The notes under the pieces were generated by a model. The model saw only the letters and a program-made list of their open reading frames with translations. It was not told the origin of the DNA and did not search any database. Made by a program: the position numbers and the translations under genes. From Streptomyces sp. SID14436 (lineage in GTDB: Bacteria > Actinomycetota > Actinomycetes > Streptomycetales > Streptomycetaceae), in the NCBI RefSeq assembly GCF_010548465.1, contig NZ_JAAGMD010000119.1, positions 1 through 49,345 of the forward strand: a DNA stretch of 49,345 nt, in the 5' to 3' direction. Below, piece by piece: positions 23,885-32,609 of the stretch; the first letter of the stretch is position 1; each line of letters starts with the position of its first letter.

Positions 23885-25477
23885 ATGACCTACACGGACT
23901 CCACCTCCGGCTCGCCTCCCGCATCCACCGAGCCCGCTGCTCCGGCGCCCGCTCCCGGCGACCGGCGCCGCTGGTTCGCGCTGGCGATCGTGATGACCGC
24001 CGCCTTCATGGACCTGGTCGACGTCACGATCGTCAACATCGCCATCCCGACCATCCAGCGCGACGAGGGCGCCAGCTTCAGCCAGATCCAGTGGATCACC
24101 GCGGGCTACGCGCTCGCCTTCGCCGCCGGGCTGATCACCGGCGGACGGCTCGGTGACATCCACGGCCGCAAGCGGATCTTCCTCCTCGGCGTCGGGGGCT
24201 TCACCCTCGCCTCGGCGCTGTGCGGGCTGGCCGTGAACCCCGAGATGCTGGTCGCCTCACGGATCCTGCAGGGCGCCACGGCGTCCCTGATGGTGCCGCA
24301 GGTGCTGTCGATCGTGCACGCCACCTTCCCCGCGCACGAACGCGGCAAGGTGTTCGGACTGTTCGGCGCGATCGTCGGCCTCGGCGCCGTGTCCGGGCCG
24401 CTGCTCGGCGCGCTGCTGACCGAGTGGAACCTGTTCGGTCTCGAATGGCGGCCGATCTTCCTGATCAACCTGCCCGTCGGCATCGCCGCGCTGATCCTGG
24501 GCCGCCGCTTCATCTCCGAGTCGAAGGCGCCCCGCGCCCTGAAGCTGGACCTGGTGGGCGTCGGACTGGTGACCCTCGGCCTGCTGATGCTGCTGTACCC
24601 GCTCACCCGCGGCCGTGAGCTGGGCTGGCCGCTGTGGGGACACCTGATGATGGCGGGCTCGCTGGTGGTGCTCGCGGTGCTGGTGGCGTACGAGCGGGGC
24701 AAGGGCGCGCGGGACGGTTCTCCGCTGATCGAACTGTCGCTGTTCCGGATCAAGAGCTTCGCGGCGGGCATCGCCGTCCAGACGGTGTTCGGCATCGGCC
24801 TCGGCGTCTTCTTCCTGGTCTGGACGCTGTACATGCAGGTCGGCCTGGGGTGGAGCGCCCTGCGGGCGGGCCTGACCGGGGTGCCGTTCTCCATCGCCGT
24901 CTCGGTGGCGGCCGGCCTGTCGGTGCAGCTGCTCGTGCCGCGCTTCGGGCGGAAGGTGCTCCAGGCGGGGGCGCTGGTGATGGCCGCCGGCGTGCTGCTC
25001 TACATCTGGGAGTCCGAGCACTACGGCATGGGCATCTCCTCCTGGCAGATGGCGCTGCCGCTGGTGGTCATGGGCGTCGGCATGGGCCTGATCGTCGCCC
25101 CGCTGACGGACGCGGTGCTGTCCGAGGTGCCGCACGCCCACGCCGGGTCGGCCTCGGGGCTGATCAACACGGTGCAGCAGATGGGCAACGCGCTCGGGCT
25201 CGGCCTGGTCTCGGTGGTGTTCTTCGGCGTGATCGACGAACGCCTTGCCCGGGGCGAGGTGGGCCCCGCCTTCGCCGACGGGTTCCAGCACGCGCTGGGC
25301 TGGGTCGCCGCGGTGATGGGCCTGATCTTCCTGCTGATGTTCGCGCTGCCCGGGCGGCCGGCCCAGCACGTGGACGGCGCGGAGGTGCCGGGAGAGCCGG
25401 AGCCCGTCCGGGACGACGCCGCGGCGGAGGACCGGAAGCCGCAGGCGGAGGACCGGAAGCCGCAGTTCGTGCCCTGA
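23885..25477 (+). CDS. DHA2-family MFS exporter
   Basis: 530 residues, 14 predicted helices. Family marks are FMDLVDVTIVNIAIPTIQR, WITAGYALAFAAGLITGGRL, motif A GRLGDIHGRKRIFLLG and GAIVGLGAVSGPLLGALLTE. It is a proton-driven drug or metabolite exporter. The C-terminus is a charged tail ending AEDRKPQAEDRKPQFVP, from a 21-bp duplication. The stop lies inside a 19-bp tandem repeat. Divergent from the WYL regulator. Confidence 0.9.
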   Translation: MTYTDSTSGSPPASTEPAAPAPAPGDRRRWFALAIVMTAAFMDLVDVTIVNIAIPTIQRDEGASFSQIQWITAGYALAFAAGLITGGRLGDIHGRKRIFLLGVGGFTLASALCGLAVNPEMLVASRILQGATASLMVPQVLSIVHATFPAHERGKVFGLFGAIVGLGAVSGPLLGALLTEWNLFGLEWRPIFLINLPVGIAALILGRRFISESKAPRALKLDLVGVGLVTLGLLMLLYPLTRGRELGWPLWGHLMMAGSLVVLAVLVAYERGKGARDGSPLIELSLFRIKSFAAGIAVQTVFGIGLGVFFLVWTLYMQVGLGWSALRAGLTGVPFSIAVSVAAGLSVQLLVPRFGRKVLQAGALVMAAGVLLYIWESEHYGMGISSWQMALPLVVMGVGMGLIVAPLTDAVLSEVPHAHAGSASGLINTVQQMGNALGLGLVSVVFFGVIDERLARGEVGPAFADGFQHALGWVAAVMGLIFLLMFALPGRPAQHVDGAEVPGEPEPVRDDAAAEDRKPQAEDRKPQFVP

Positions 25478-25515
25478 GCCGCAGTTCGTGCCCTGAGCCG
25501 CAGTTCGTGCCCTGA
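25459..25515. repeat. 19-bp tandem repeat with a stop codon in each copy
   Basis: Three perfect copies of GCCGCAGTTCGTGCCCTGA (25459, 25478, 25497). Because 19 is not a multiple of three, the three TGA triplets fall in three different frames. The first is the stop of the exporter gene. Confidence 0.9.
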
Positions 25516-25706
25516 GCCGGGGAGCGTGACCGACCGGGGCGAGGGGAGCGTGACAGGAGGCGAGGCGACGAGGAGCGGCCTGAGGGCCGGGCACCCACGC
25601 GGGATGCCCGGCCCTCCGGCCGTCCGGGCGGCCCCTCGCGTCCCGCCCGGCCGATCGTGCCGTCAGGGAGAAACGGGCATGGCCGGAAGCCCGTTCATGC
25701 CCGGTT

Positions 25707-25775
25707 GTGCCCGAACCTGTTTACTTTCCGGAAATGGAGCCGTACCATTCCTTTCTAAACCACACGTTCGGGCAC
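25707..25775. promoter_or_regulatory. FruR promoter region with split inverted repeat
   Basis: GTGCCCGAAC (25707-25716) and its exact complement GTTCGGGCAC (25766-25775) flank an AT-rich core that holds a plausible TTTACT-N17-TACCAT promoter (25720-25748). The arms are 59 bp apart centre to centre. Placement before fruR suggests DeoR-type operator sites. Confidence 0.5.
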
Positions 25776-25794
25776 GGTTCGGAGGTGAGTGGAC

Positions 25795-26556
25795 ATGTAC
25801 GCACCGGAGCGGCAGCAGGCGATCATGCGGCTCGCCCGCGAGAGCGGGCGGGTCGACGTGGTGTCGCTGGCCGAGGAGTTCCAGGTGACCGCGGAGACGA
25901 TCCGCCGGGACCTGAAGACCCTCGACCGGGCGGGACTGGTCCGCCGGGTGCACGGCGGTGCCATTCCGGTCGGCCGCCTCGACTTCGAGCCGGACCTCGC
26001 CGAACGCGAGACGACCGCCGCCGACGAGAAGGACCGCATCGCCAAGGCGGCCCTGGCCGAGGTGCCCGTCGACGGCACGGTCATCGTGGACGCCGGCTCC
26101 ACGGCCGCCCGGCTCGCCGGCTCGCTGCCGGTGGAGCTCTCCCTCACCGTCGTCACGCACAGCCTCCCCATCGCGGCCCGCCTCGCCGACCACCCCGGCC
26201 TCCAGCTGCACCTCGTCGGCGGACGCGTACGGCACCGCACACGCGCCGCCGTCGACGCCTGGGCGCTGCGCGCGTACGGCGAGATCCGCGCCGACGTGCT
26301 GTTCGTGGCGGCCAACGGCTTCTCCCCCGAGCACGGGCTCACCACGCCGGACCTCGCCGAGGCCGCGGTGAAACGCGCGGCGATGGCCGCCGCCCGCCGG
26401 GTCGTGCTCCTCGCCGACTCCTCCAAGCACGGCCAGGAACACTTCGCCCGCTTCGGCGACCTGAACGACGTGGACCTGCTCATCACCGACAGCGGGCTGA
26501 GCCCGGACGACGCCCTCGCGATCGAACGCGGCGGCACGGAAGTGGTACGCGCATGA
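25795..26556 (+). CDS. fruR: DeoR-family regulator of the fructose operon
   Basis: 253 residues. The DeoR helix-turn-helix is at the N-terminus (RQQAIMRLARESGRVDVVSL, AEEFQVTAETIRRDLKTLDR, then AGLVRRVHGGA). The sugar-phosphate-binding domain follows (VDAGSTAARLAGSLP, VVTHSLPIA, LVGGRV, FVAANGFSPEHGLTTPD, LLADSSKHGQEHFARFGDL). ATG at 25795 is chosen: GGAGGTGA is 6 nt upstream, while GTG 25789 would have no spacing. It overlaps fruK by ATGA and heads the operon; the expected effector is fructose 1-phosphate. Confidence 0.9.
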   Translation: MYAPERQQAIMRLARESGRVDVVSLAEEFQVTAETIRRDLKTLDRAGLVRRVHGGAIPVGRLDFEPDLAERETTAADEKDRIAKAALAEVPVDGTVIVDAGSTAARLAGSLPVELSLTVVTHSLPIAARLADHPGLQLHLVGGRVRHRTRAAVDAWALRAYGEIRADVLFVAANGFSPEHGLTTPDLAEAAVKRAAMAAARRVVLLADSSKHGQEHFARFGDLNDVDLLITDSGLSPDDALAIERGGTEVVRA

Positions 26557-27500
26557 TCCTCACCGTCACCCCCAACCCGTCCCTGGACCGCACCTACGAG
26601 GTCCCCTCGCTGGCCCGCGGCGAGGTCGTGCGCGCCACCGGCGAACGCGTGGACCCGGGCGGCAAGGGTGTCAACGTCTCCCGGGCCGTGGCCGCCGCCG
26701 GGCAGCGCACTGTCGCCGTCCTCCCGCTGGGCGGCGCACCGGGCGCCCTGGTCGCCCAACTGCTCGACGCGCAGGGCATCGAGGTCGCCCCCGTCCCCGT
26801 CGAAGGGCCCACCCGGTCCAACATCGCACTCGCCGAGGCCGACGGAGTCCTCACGAAGATCAACGCGCCCGGGCCGGAACTGACGGCCGCCGAGCAGGAG
26901 TTGCTGCTGCGGACGGTGCACCGGCAGTCCGAGGGCGCCGACTGGATCGCCTGCTGCGGCAGCCTGCCGCGCGGCCTGGACCCCTCCTGGTACGCCGAGT
27001 TGGTCACCCGGGCGCACTCCGCGGGGGTGCGCATCGCCCTGGACACCTCCGGCCCCGCCCTGCTCGCCGCCCTGCGCGGACAGCCGGACGTGGTGAAGCC
27101 CAACGCCGAGGAACTCGCCGAGGCCGTCGGCCGCCCGCTCGCCACGGTGGGCGACGCGGCCAAGGCCGCCGGAGAACTGCGGGAGATGGGCGCCCGCGCC
27201 GTCCTCGCCAGCCTCGGCGCCGACGGGCAACTGCTGGTGGACGCGGACGGCACCTGGTTCGGCACCGCCCGCGTGGAGACCGTCCGCAGCAACGTGGGCG
27301 CGGGTGACTCCTCGCTCGCCGGATTCCTCATCGCCGGCGGGCGCGGCCCGGAGGCCCTCGCCTCCGCCGTCGCCCACGGAGCGGCGGCCGTCCAGACCCC
27401 GGGCAGCGTGATGCCGTCACCGGGCGACCTGGACCCGTCGGCCGTCACGGTCACCGCCGACGTCCCGGCCGACCGCCCGCTGAAGGAGCCGGTCACATGA
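26553..27500 (+). CDS. fruK: 1-phosphofructokinase
   Basis: 315 residues, PfkB family. It phosphorylates fructose 1-phosphate to fructose 1,6-bisphosphate in the cytoplasm. MILTVTPNPSLDRTYEV, DPGGKGVNVSRAVAAAGQ (substrate loop), VKPNAEELAEAVGRPL and VRSNVGAGDSSLAGFLI (ATP/anion hole, catalytic Asp in GAGDS) are all present. The start overlaps fruR; the stop overlaps the next small ORF. Confidence 0.94.
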   Translation: MILTVTPNPSLDRTYEVPSLARGEVVRATGERVDPGGKGVNVSRAVAAAGQRTVAVLPLGGAPGALVAQLLDAQGIEVAPVPVEGPTRSNIALAEADGVLTKINAPGPELTAAEQELLLRTVHRQSEGADWIACCGSLPRGLDPSWYAELVTRAHSAGVRIALDTSGPALLAALRGQPDVVKPNAEELAEAVGRPLATVGDAAKAAGELREMGARAVLASLGADGQLLVDADGTWFGTARVETVRSNVGAGDSSLAGFLIAGGRGPEALASAVAHGAAAVQTPGSVMPSPGDLDPSAVTVTADVPADRPLKEPVT

Positions 27501-27658
27501 ACCCGTCCGACGTGGCCGCCGTCCCGCTCGCCACCCCCGTCCGTCCCCCCACCCCCTTCTCCCGCCCCCCGTTCCCTGCCTCCCCCCACCGCATCCCCGT
27601 CCCCTCCCCCGCCCACGGCACCTCCCGGGCGATACGCGTGCGAAGGAGCCCGCGATGA
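27497..27658 (+). CDS. Candidate 53-residue Pro-rich ORF between fruK and fruA
   Basis: ATG 27497 overlaps the fruK stop (ATGA), and its stop overlaps the fruA ATG (ATGA at 27655-27658), so the ORF fills the gap exactly. AAGGAG (27483-27488) lies 8 nt before its ATG, which makes sense only if this frame is translated. The product is rich in proline (about 17 of 53), opens MNPSDVAAVPLATPVRPPTP and ends with a basic RAIRVRRSPR. Third positions are almost all G or C. It may serve chiefly to carry ribosomes to fruA; no family is recognised. Confidence 0.5.
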   Translation: MNPSDVAAVPLATPVRPPTPFSRPPFPASPHRIPVPSPAHGTSRAIRVRRSPR

Positions 27659-29829
27659 GCGACATGATCACCGCGGACCTGGTCGACCTCGACCTGTCCG
27701 CCGACACCAAGGAAGCGGCGGCCCGTGCCCTCGCCGAGCGCATGGTGGCCCTGGGCCGGGTGACCGACCTCGACGGCTTCCTCGCCGACGTGGCCGCCCG
27801 CGAGGCCCAGATGCCCACCGGCCTCGACGGCGGCATCGGCATCCCGCACTGCCGCAGCGAGCACGTCACCGAGCCGACGCTGGCCTTCGGGCGCACCGCG
27901 GGCGGCATCGACTTCGGCGCCGCGGACGGCCCCGCCGACCTGATCTTCCTCATCGCCGCCCCCGCGGGCGCGGACGACGCCCACCTGACGATCCTGTCGT
28001 CGCTGGCCCGGCAGCTGATGAACACCGAGTTCACGACCGCCCTGCGCGAGGTCACCGACCCGGCGGGCGCGGCGGCCCTCATCCGCGGCGACGCGACCCC
28101 GGCGACGGCGGACGCGGCCGCACCGGCGACCCCGGACGCCCCGGACAGCCCGGCGTCCGCAGACTCCGTGGCGGCTTCGGCGGCGGCCTCCGCCGAAGCC
28201 GCCACGGCCAACGACGCCAAGGACGCCGACGACACCAAGGGCGCCAAGGGCGGCACCGACGCCAGCAACGCGACCGCTTCCGGAGCGGGCGCCGACACCG
28301 GCCCCGACAGCTCCGGCCCGCGCCCCTTCCGGATCGTCGCCGTCACCTCCTGCCCCACCGGCATCGCCCACACCTACATGGCCGCCGAGTCCCTGGAGAA
28401 CGCCGGCCGCGAGGCAGGCGTGGAGGTCACCGTCGAGACCCAGGGCTCCGCCGGCTTCACCCGGCTCGACCCGGCGGTGATCGAGGCGGCGGACGCCGTG
28501 ATCTTCGCCCACGACGTCCCCGTCCGCGAGAAGGAACGCTTCGCCGGCAAGCCGACCGTCGACACCGGCGTCAAGGCGGGCATCAACCGCCCCGCCGAGC
28601 TGATCTCCGAGGTCCGGCGCAAGGCCGAACGCGGCGAGGTCACCGCGCCCGCCGCGGCCGACGGCACGCCCGTCGAACGCGGCGGCGAGTCCGGCGACGG
28701 CTACGGCACCAAGCTGCGCAAGTGGCTGATGTCCGGCGTCAGCTACATGGTCCCGTTCGTCGCCGCGGGCGGTCTCCTCATCGCCCTCGGCTTCGCCATC
28801 GGCGGCTACGAGATCAACGAAGCGCCGTCGGTGATGGAGCACTTCCTGTGGACCGAGGCGGCCAGCTGGGGCGCCCTGCTCTTCCAGATCGGCGGCGTCG
28901 CCTTCGGCTTCCTCGTCCCCGTCCTGGCCGGCTACATCGCCTACGGCATGGCCGACCGGCCCGGCCTGGTGCCCGGCTTCGTCGGCGGCGCGATCTCCCT
29001 CACCATCAACGCCGGCTTCCTCGGCGGTCTGGCCGCCGGTCTCATCGCCGGTGCGGTGGTGATCGGGATCCAGCGGGTCCGGATCCCCACGGCACTGCGC
29101 GGCATCATGCCGGTGGTGGTGATCCCGCTGATCTCCTCGGCGGTCGTCGGCTTCCTGATGTTCGTCGTCATCGGCAAGCCCATCGCCGAGGCGCAGAAGG
29201 CCATGACCGACTGGCTCAACGGCCTCACCGGCACCAACGCCATCCTGCTCGGCACCCTCCTCGGCCTGATGATGTGCTTCGACCTCGGAGGCCCGGTCAA
29301 CAAGGTCGCCTACACCTTCGCCACCGCCGGCATCGCCGTCGCGAGCCCCAGCGACTCCGCCATGAAGATCATGGCCGCGGTGATGGCGGCCGGCATGGTC
29401 CCGCCGCTGGCGATGGCCCTGGCCACCACGGTCCGCGGCAAGCTGTTCAACCGGACCGAGCGGGAGAACGGCAAGGCCGCCTGGGTCCTGGGCGCCTCGT
29501 TCATCTCCGAGGGTGCGATCCCGTTCGCGGCGGCCGACCCGCTGCGCGTCATCCCCGCCTCCATGGTGGGCGGCGCCGTCACCGGCGCCCTGTCCATGGC
29601 CTTCGGCGCGACCCTGCGCGCACCGCACGGCGGCATCTTCGTGGTCCCGCTCATCGGCAACCCGCTCCTCTACCTGGTCGCCATCGCCGCCGGAGTCGTC
29701 GTGACGGCAGCCCTGGTGATCCTGCTCAAGGGCCTGCGCAAGCCCGTCCCGGGCGCAGCCACCGAAGGCGCGAGCGGCGACGGTGCGGCTGCCGCGCCGG
29801 CCCGGCCGGAGCAGCCGGTGGCCGCCTGA
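27655..29829 (+). CDS. fruA: PTS fructose transporter, EIIABC fusion
   Basis: 724 residues. It imports fructose and phosphorylates it at C1. Domain order: EIIA (1-145, phosphorylated His65 in GIGIPHC), an Ala/Asp/Ser-rich linker (about 150-222), EIIB (225-325, active Cys233 in VAVTSCPTGIAHTYMAAESL), EIIC (about 345-700, membrane helices such as MSGVSYMVPFVAAGGLLIAL and the sugar-site loop ASFISEGAIPFAAADPL). AAGGAG is 6 nt before the ATG. A terminator hairpin follows. Confidence 0.94.
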   Translation: MSDMITADLVDLDLSADTKEAAARALAERMVALGRVTDLDGFLADVAAREAQMPTGLDGGIGIPHCRSEHVTEPTLAFGRTAGGIDFGAADGPADLIFLIAAPAGADDAHLTILSSLARQLMNTEFTTALREVTDPAGAAALIRGDATPATADAAAPATPDAPDSPASADSVAASAAASAEAATANDAKDADDTKGAKGGTDASNATASGAGADTGPDSSGPRPFRIVAVTSCPTGIAHTYMAAESLENAGREAGVEVTVETQGSAGFTRLDPAVIEAADAVIFAHDVPVREKERFAGKPTVDTGVKAGINRPAELISEVRRKAERGEVTAPAAADGTPVERGGESGDGYGTKLRKWLMSGVSYMVPFVAAGGLLIALGFAIGGYEINEAPSVMEHFLWTEAASWGALLFQIGGVAFGFLVPVLAGYIAYGMADRPGLVPGFVGGAISLTINAGFLGGLAAGLIAGAVVIGIQRVRIPTALRGIMPVVVIPLISSAVVGFLMFVVIGKPIAEAQKAMTDWLNGLTGTNAILLGTLLGLMMCFDLGGPVNKVAYTFATAGIAVASPSDSAMKIMAAVMAAGMVPPLAMALATTVRGKLFNRTERENGKAAWVLGASFISEGAIPFAAADPLRVIPASMVGGAVTGALSMAFGATLRAPHGGIFVVPLIGNPLLYLVAIAAGVVVTAALVILLKGLRKPVPGAATEGASGDGAAAAPARPEQPVAA

Positions 29830-29903
29830 GGGCAGCCGAGGACGCGGCGGGCCCCTGAGGGTTCGGGGGTATTCATCCCGACTGCGAGATAGCTCACCAT
29901 CAT

Positions 29904-29934
29904 CACGGTCCGGGGCCATAAGCCCCGGACCGTG
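29904..29934 (+). terminator. Terminator of the fru operon
   Basis: CACGGTCCGGGGC (29904-29916) and GCCCCGGACCGTG (29922-29934), a perfect 13-bp stem with a 5-nt loop, 75 bp after fruA. Confidence 0.88.
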
Positions 29935-29950
29935 GTGTGTACTGGGCCGC

Positions 29951-30295
29951 ATGCCTGAGCACGACGCGATCTTGAAGGTGACGGGCCGGACCGCCCTGAC
30001 CCTGGCAGCCGTGGCCGCCGTGGGCTGCGCGGCCGGCCTGGCCACCGTCCTGCGCCGTCGCGCCGGAGCGGTACAGGCGCGGACGCGGTTCCCGGCGCGC
30101 AGGAAGACCCGCACGAGAAACGGCAGGCCGCCCGCGCCCTGTCTGCTGAACCCCGGGCGCGCGCGACCGTGGTCGCTCCCGGCGGTGCCCCGGCAGCGGC
30201 AGACGGGCCCACCAGCGGAAGCCGTCACCCTCAGCCCGGCGGAACGCGCCGCCTTCGCCGGCCTCGTACGCCGCCTCACCGGCCACGACGACTGA
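29951..30295 (+). CDS. Small basic protein with one N-terminal hydrophobic helix
   Basis: 114 residues: MPEHDAILKVTGRTALTLAA, a hydrophobic helix (LTLAAVAAVGCAAGLATVL), then a strongly basic, Pro-rich middle (FPARRKTRTRNGRPP) and a helical end (LSPAERAAFAGLVRRLTGHD). No family is recognised. TACTGG (29940-29945) may be the -10 of a leaderless promoter placed right after the fru terminator. Confidence 0.55.
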   Translation: MPEHDAILKVTGRTALTLAAVAAVGCAAGLATVLRRRAGAVQARTRFPARRKTRTRNGRPPAPCLLNPGRARPWSLPAVPRQRQTGPPAEAVTLSPAERAAFAGLVRRLTGHDD

Positions 30296-30443
30296 CCCGG
30301 CCACGCCCCTCACCGGGCGGTGTCCGCGCCCAACGGGGCGGCCGGTAACGCCGCTGACCTGCAGGGCCGCCCGCGCTGCTCCCGCGGGGACCGGCGCCCC
30401 GACAGGGAGCGGCAAGGCTGCGGCCGGACCGGGCCCGTGCCGC

Positions 30444-31190
30444 CTACGGGACCTGCGCCGCCCGGCGCTCCATCGCGTCCCGCGCCGCGTCCTCCGTCAC
30501 GTACACCTCGCACATGTGCCGCCCGTCGGGTGTGGCCGTGTGCTCGACCTCCCACAGGGAGACCTCGGCGCCGTCGTGCAGCAGGAACGCGTGCTCGTAC
30601 AGCGAGAAGCACAGACCCGACCGGCCCGAGTACGACGGCCGGCCGAACGCCTGCGTGATCTGATGCGCGAACGCCGTCCGCAGCAGCGCCGCCGTCCGGG
30701 AGTCCGGCCGGTCCGCGTTCTCCGCCCGGCGCAGGAGACGGCGCGCGTGGTCCGCGGAGTCGTCCGGCACGTACGCCGGCCGGGGCGCGGGCACCGACGA
30801 CAGCTGCACCGTCACCGGGAGCTCGAACTCCGGGGCGTCCGGCGGAAGCGGCAGCCGGGCGGTGGCGGTCCGCAGCTCCTCCTCGTCCACGTACACCTCG
30901 TGCTGCGGCTCACGGCCGGGGGCCGTGTTGTGCACCAGCTCCCACAGCGTGAGCGCCGAACCGTCGGCGAGCAGCCAGGTGTGGCGGTACGTCTCCCGGT
31001 GCAGGCCCGCGCTGTGGTGCGCGGAGTGCAGCGAGCCGTCGTGCGCCAGCGCGCAGTCCAGCCGAGCTATCGTCTCGTCCGGCAACTCGAACGAGTTCAG
31101 GGCACGGCCGAGGAGGCGCGCGAGGTGCTCCTCCGGAGACTCGGGCGAGTCGGACGGTTCGTACGCTGCCGTCTCGTACGGAACGCTCAA
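30444..31190 (-). CDS. DUF6227 family protein
   Basis: 248 residues, a Streptomyces-specific family of unknown role. It contains two related segments: ETYRHTWLLADGSALTLWEL with PQHEVYVDEEELRTA, and CFSLYEHAFLLHDGAEVSLW with HMCEVYVTEDAARDA, so an internal duplication is visible. No signal peptide. The start is TTG at 31190 with GGGAGA upstream. A stem-loop region lies in the leader. Confidence 0.85.
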   Translation of the reverse strand: MSVPYETAAYEPSDSPESPEEHLARLLGRALNSFELPDETIARLDCALAHDGSLHSAHHSAGLHRETYRHTWLLADGSALTLWELVHNTAPGREPQHEVYVDEEELRTATARLPLPPDAPEFELPVTVQLSSVPAPRPAYVPDDSADHARRLLRRAENADRPDSRTAALLRTAFAHQITQAFGRPSYSGRSGLCFSLYEHAFLLHDGAEVSLWEVEHTATPDGRHMCEVYVTEDAARDAMERRAAQVP

Positions 31191-31241
31191 GGTTTCTCCC
31201 GGCGTTGCTGCATGTCACCTTGTGGGTGCATACCGTAGCCC

Positions 31242-31271
31242 CTCGGTCGGACATCATGTCCGGGAACCGAG
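31242..31271 (-). promoter_or_regulatory. Palindromic stem-loop upstream of the DUF6227 gene
   Basis: A perfect palindrome CGGACAT-C-ATGTCCG (31248-31262) is nested in an outer pair CTCGGT/ACCGAG (31242-31247, 31266-31271), about 55 bp before the start. It may be an operator or an mRNA hairpin. Confidence 0.45.
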
Positions 31272-31385
31272 AAAACGTGCGCAGGGAAAACGGGCGGGCC
31301 ACGCGAGAAATTCCTACCCGGCCCGAGGGAACGTCAAAACTTCCTGCTCAGTGGGCCGTTCCGCCGACACATCCACGGCACGGCG

Positions 31386-32609
31386 TCAGACCGCGCTGCC
31401 CACGACCCACTCGCCCCACCCCATGTTCCAGCCGTTGAGGCCGTTGTCCGGCGCCACCGTGCTGTCGGGCGAGTTCTTCACGACCACGACGTCCCCGACG
31501 AGGGAGTTGTCGAAGAACCACTTGCCGGGCGTGCTGCCCCCGGCGCCCCGCACGTCCGCCAGCCCGACACAGCCGTGACTGGTGCCCTCCCGGCCGAACG
31601 GCGGGTTGCCCTTGTTGTACCAGTAGTTGCCGTGGATGAAGGTGCCGCTGCCGGTCAGCCGCATCGCGTGCGGCACGTCCGGGATGTCGTACTCGGAGCC
31701 CATCCCGACCGTCCGGCTGTTCATGCGGGTCTGGGTGAACTTCTCGGAGATCACCATCTGCCCGTTGTAGGTGGTGTGCTGGGCGTCGCCCGCCGAGATC
31801 GGCACCGACTTGACGGTCCGGCCGTCCCGGACCACCGTCATCGTCTGGGCGTTCACGTCGACGGTGGAGACCTGCGACCGGCCGACGGTGAAGGTGACCG
31901 TCTTCTTCTGCACACCGTGCACGCCGTCGGCCCCCTCGACACCGTCCAGGTCGATCTTCATCGTGACCTTGGAGCCGGCCTTCCAGTGCTCCTGGGGCCT
32001 GAAGTCGAGGCGCTGCGCGCCGAACCAGTGCCCGGCCACCTCCTGGCCGCTGCTCGACGTGACGGTGATGTGCGACTGCACGGCCTTCTTGTCGGTGATC
32101 GCCTTGTCGAAGGTGAAGGACACCGGCATGCCCACACCGACCGTGGTGCCGTTGTCCGGGGTGTACGTGCCGATGAAGCTGCCGTCGGACGTGACGGTGG
32201 TGAAGCTGGAGTCGGCCACCGCCGTGCGGCCCTCACGGTCTTTCGCCGTCGCCGCTATCCGGTACTTCGTCCCGCGCTCCAACTGCTTCCCGGGCTTCCA
32301 CGCGGTCCCGTCCGGCGAGATCGACCCGGACACCGCCTCTCCCGAATCCGCCACGGTCATCTTCACGTCCGTCAGACTGCCCCCGCTCACCTTGACGCCG
32401 GTGGAGTTGATCGACGCGCCGGTCGAACCGTCCTTCGCCGAGATGGCTATCCTCGCGACGGACACGTCGGCTGACTGCCGGCCGCCCTTGCCGTCGCGGT
32501 CGCCGTCGGCCTGGGCGCTGCCACCGCAGGCCGTGAGGGTGAGGGCGCCGACGATGAGGGCGGCACCGGCCACCAGTGCGCGCCGTGCTGTGTTGTCCGG
32601 CCTTGTCAC
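31386..32609 (-). CDS. Lipoprotein L,D-transpeptidase with Ig-like domains
   Basis: 407 residues. The lipoprotein signal ends LIVGALTLTACGG (lipid-modified Cys near residue 28). Two Ig-like domains follow (KVSGGSLTDVKMTVADSGEA; MPVSFTFDKAITDKKAVQSH), then the YkuD catalytic domain with HGNYWYN and SHGCVGLADVRG (nucleophile Cys about 347). It forms 3-3 crosslinks in peptidoglycan outside the membrane. GTG at 32609 has GGAG 6 nt upstream; the longer frame runs through the C-rich tract and is not credible. Confidence 0.92.
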   Translation of the reverse strand: MTRPDNTARRALVAGAALIVGALTLTACGGSAQADGDRDGKGGRQSADVSVARIAISAKDGSTGASINSTGVKVSGGSLTDVKMTVADSGEAVSGSISPDGTAWKPGKQLERGTKYRIAATAKDREGRTAVADSSFTTVTSDGSFIGTYTPDNGTTVGVGMPVSFTFDKAITDKKAVQSHITVTSSSGQEVAGHWFGAQRLDFRPQEHWKAGSKVTMKIDLDGVEGADGVHGVQKKTVTFTVGRSQVSTVDVNAQTMTVVRDGRTVKSVPISAGDAQHTTYNGQMVISEKFTQTRMNSRTVGMGSEYDIPDVPHAMRLTGSGTFIHGNYWYNKGNPPFGREGTSHGCVGLADVRGAGGSTPGKWFFDNSLVGDVVVVKNSPDSTVAPDNGLNGWNMGWGEWVVGSAV

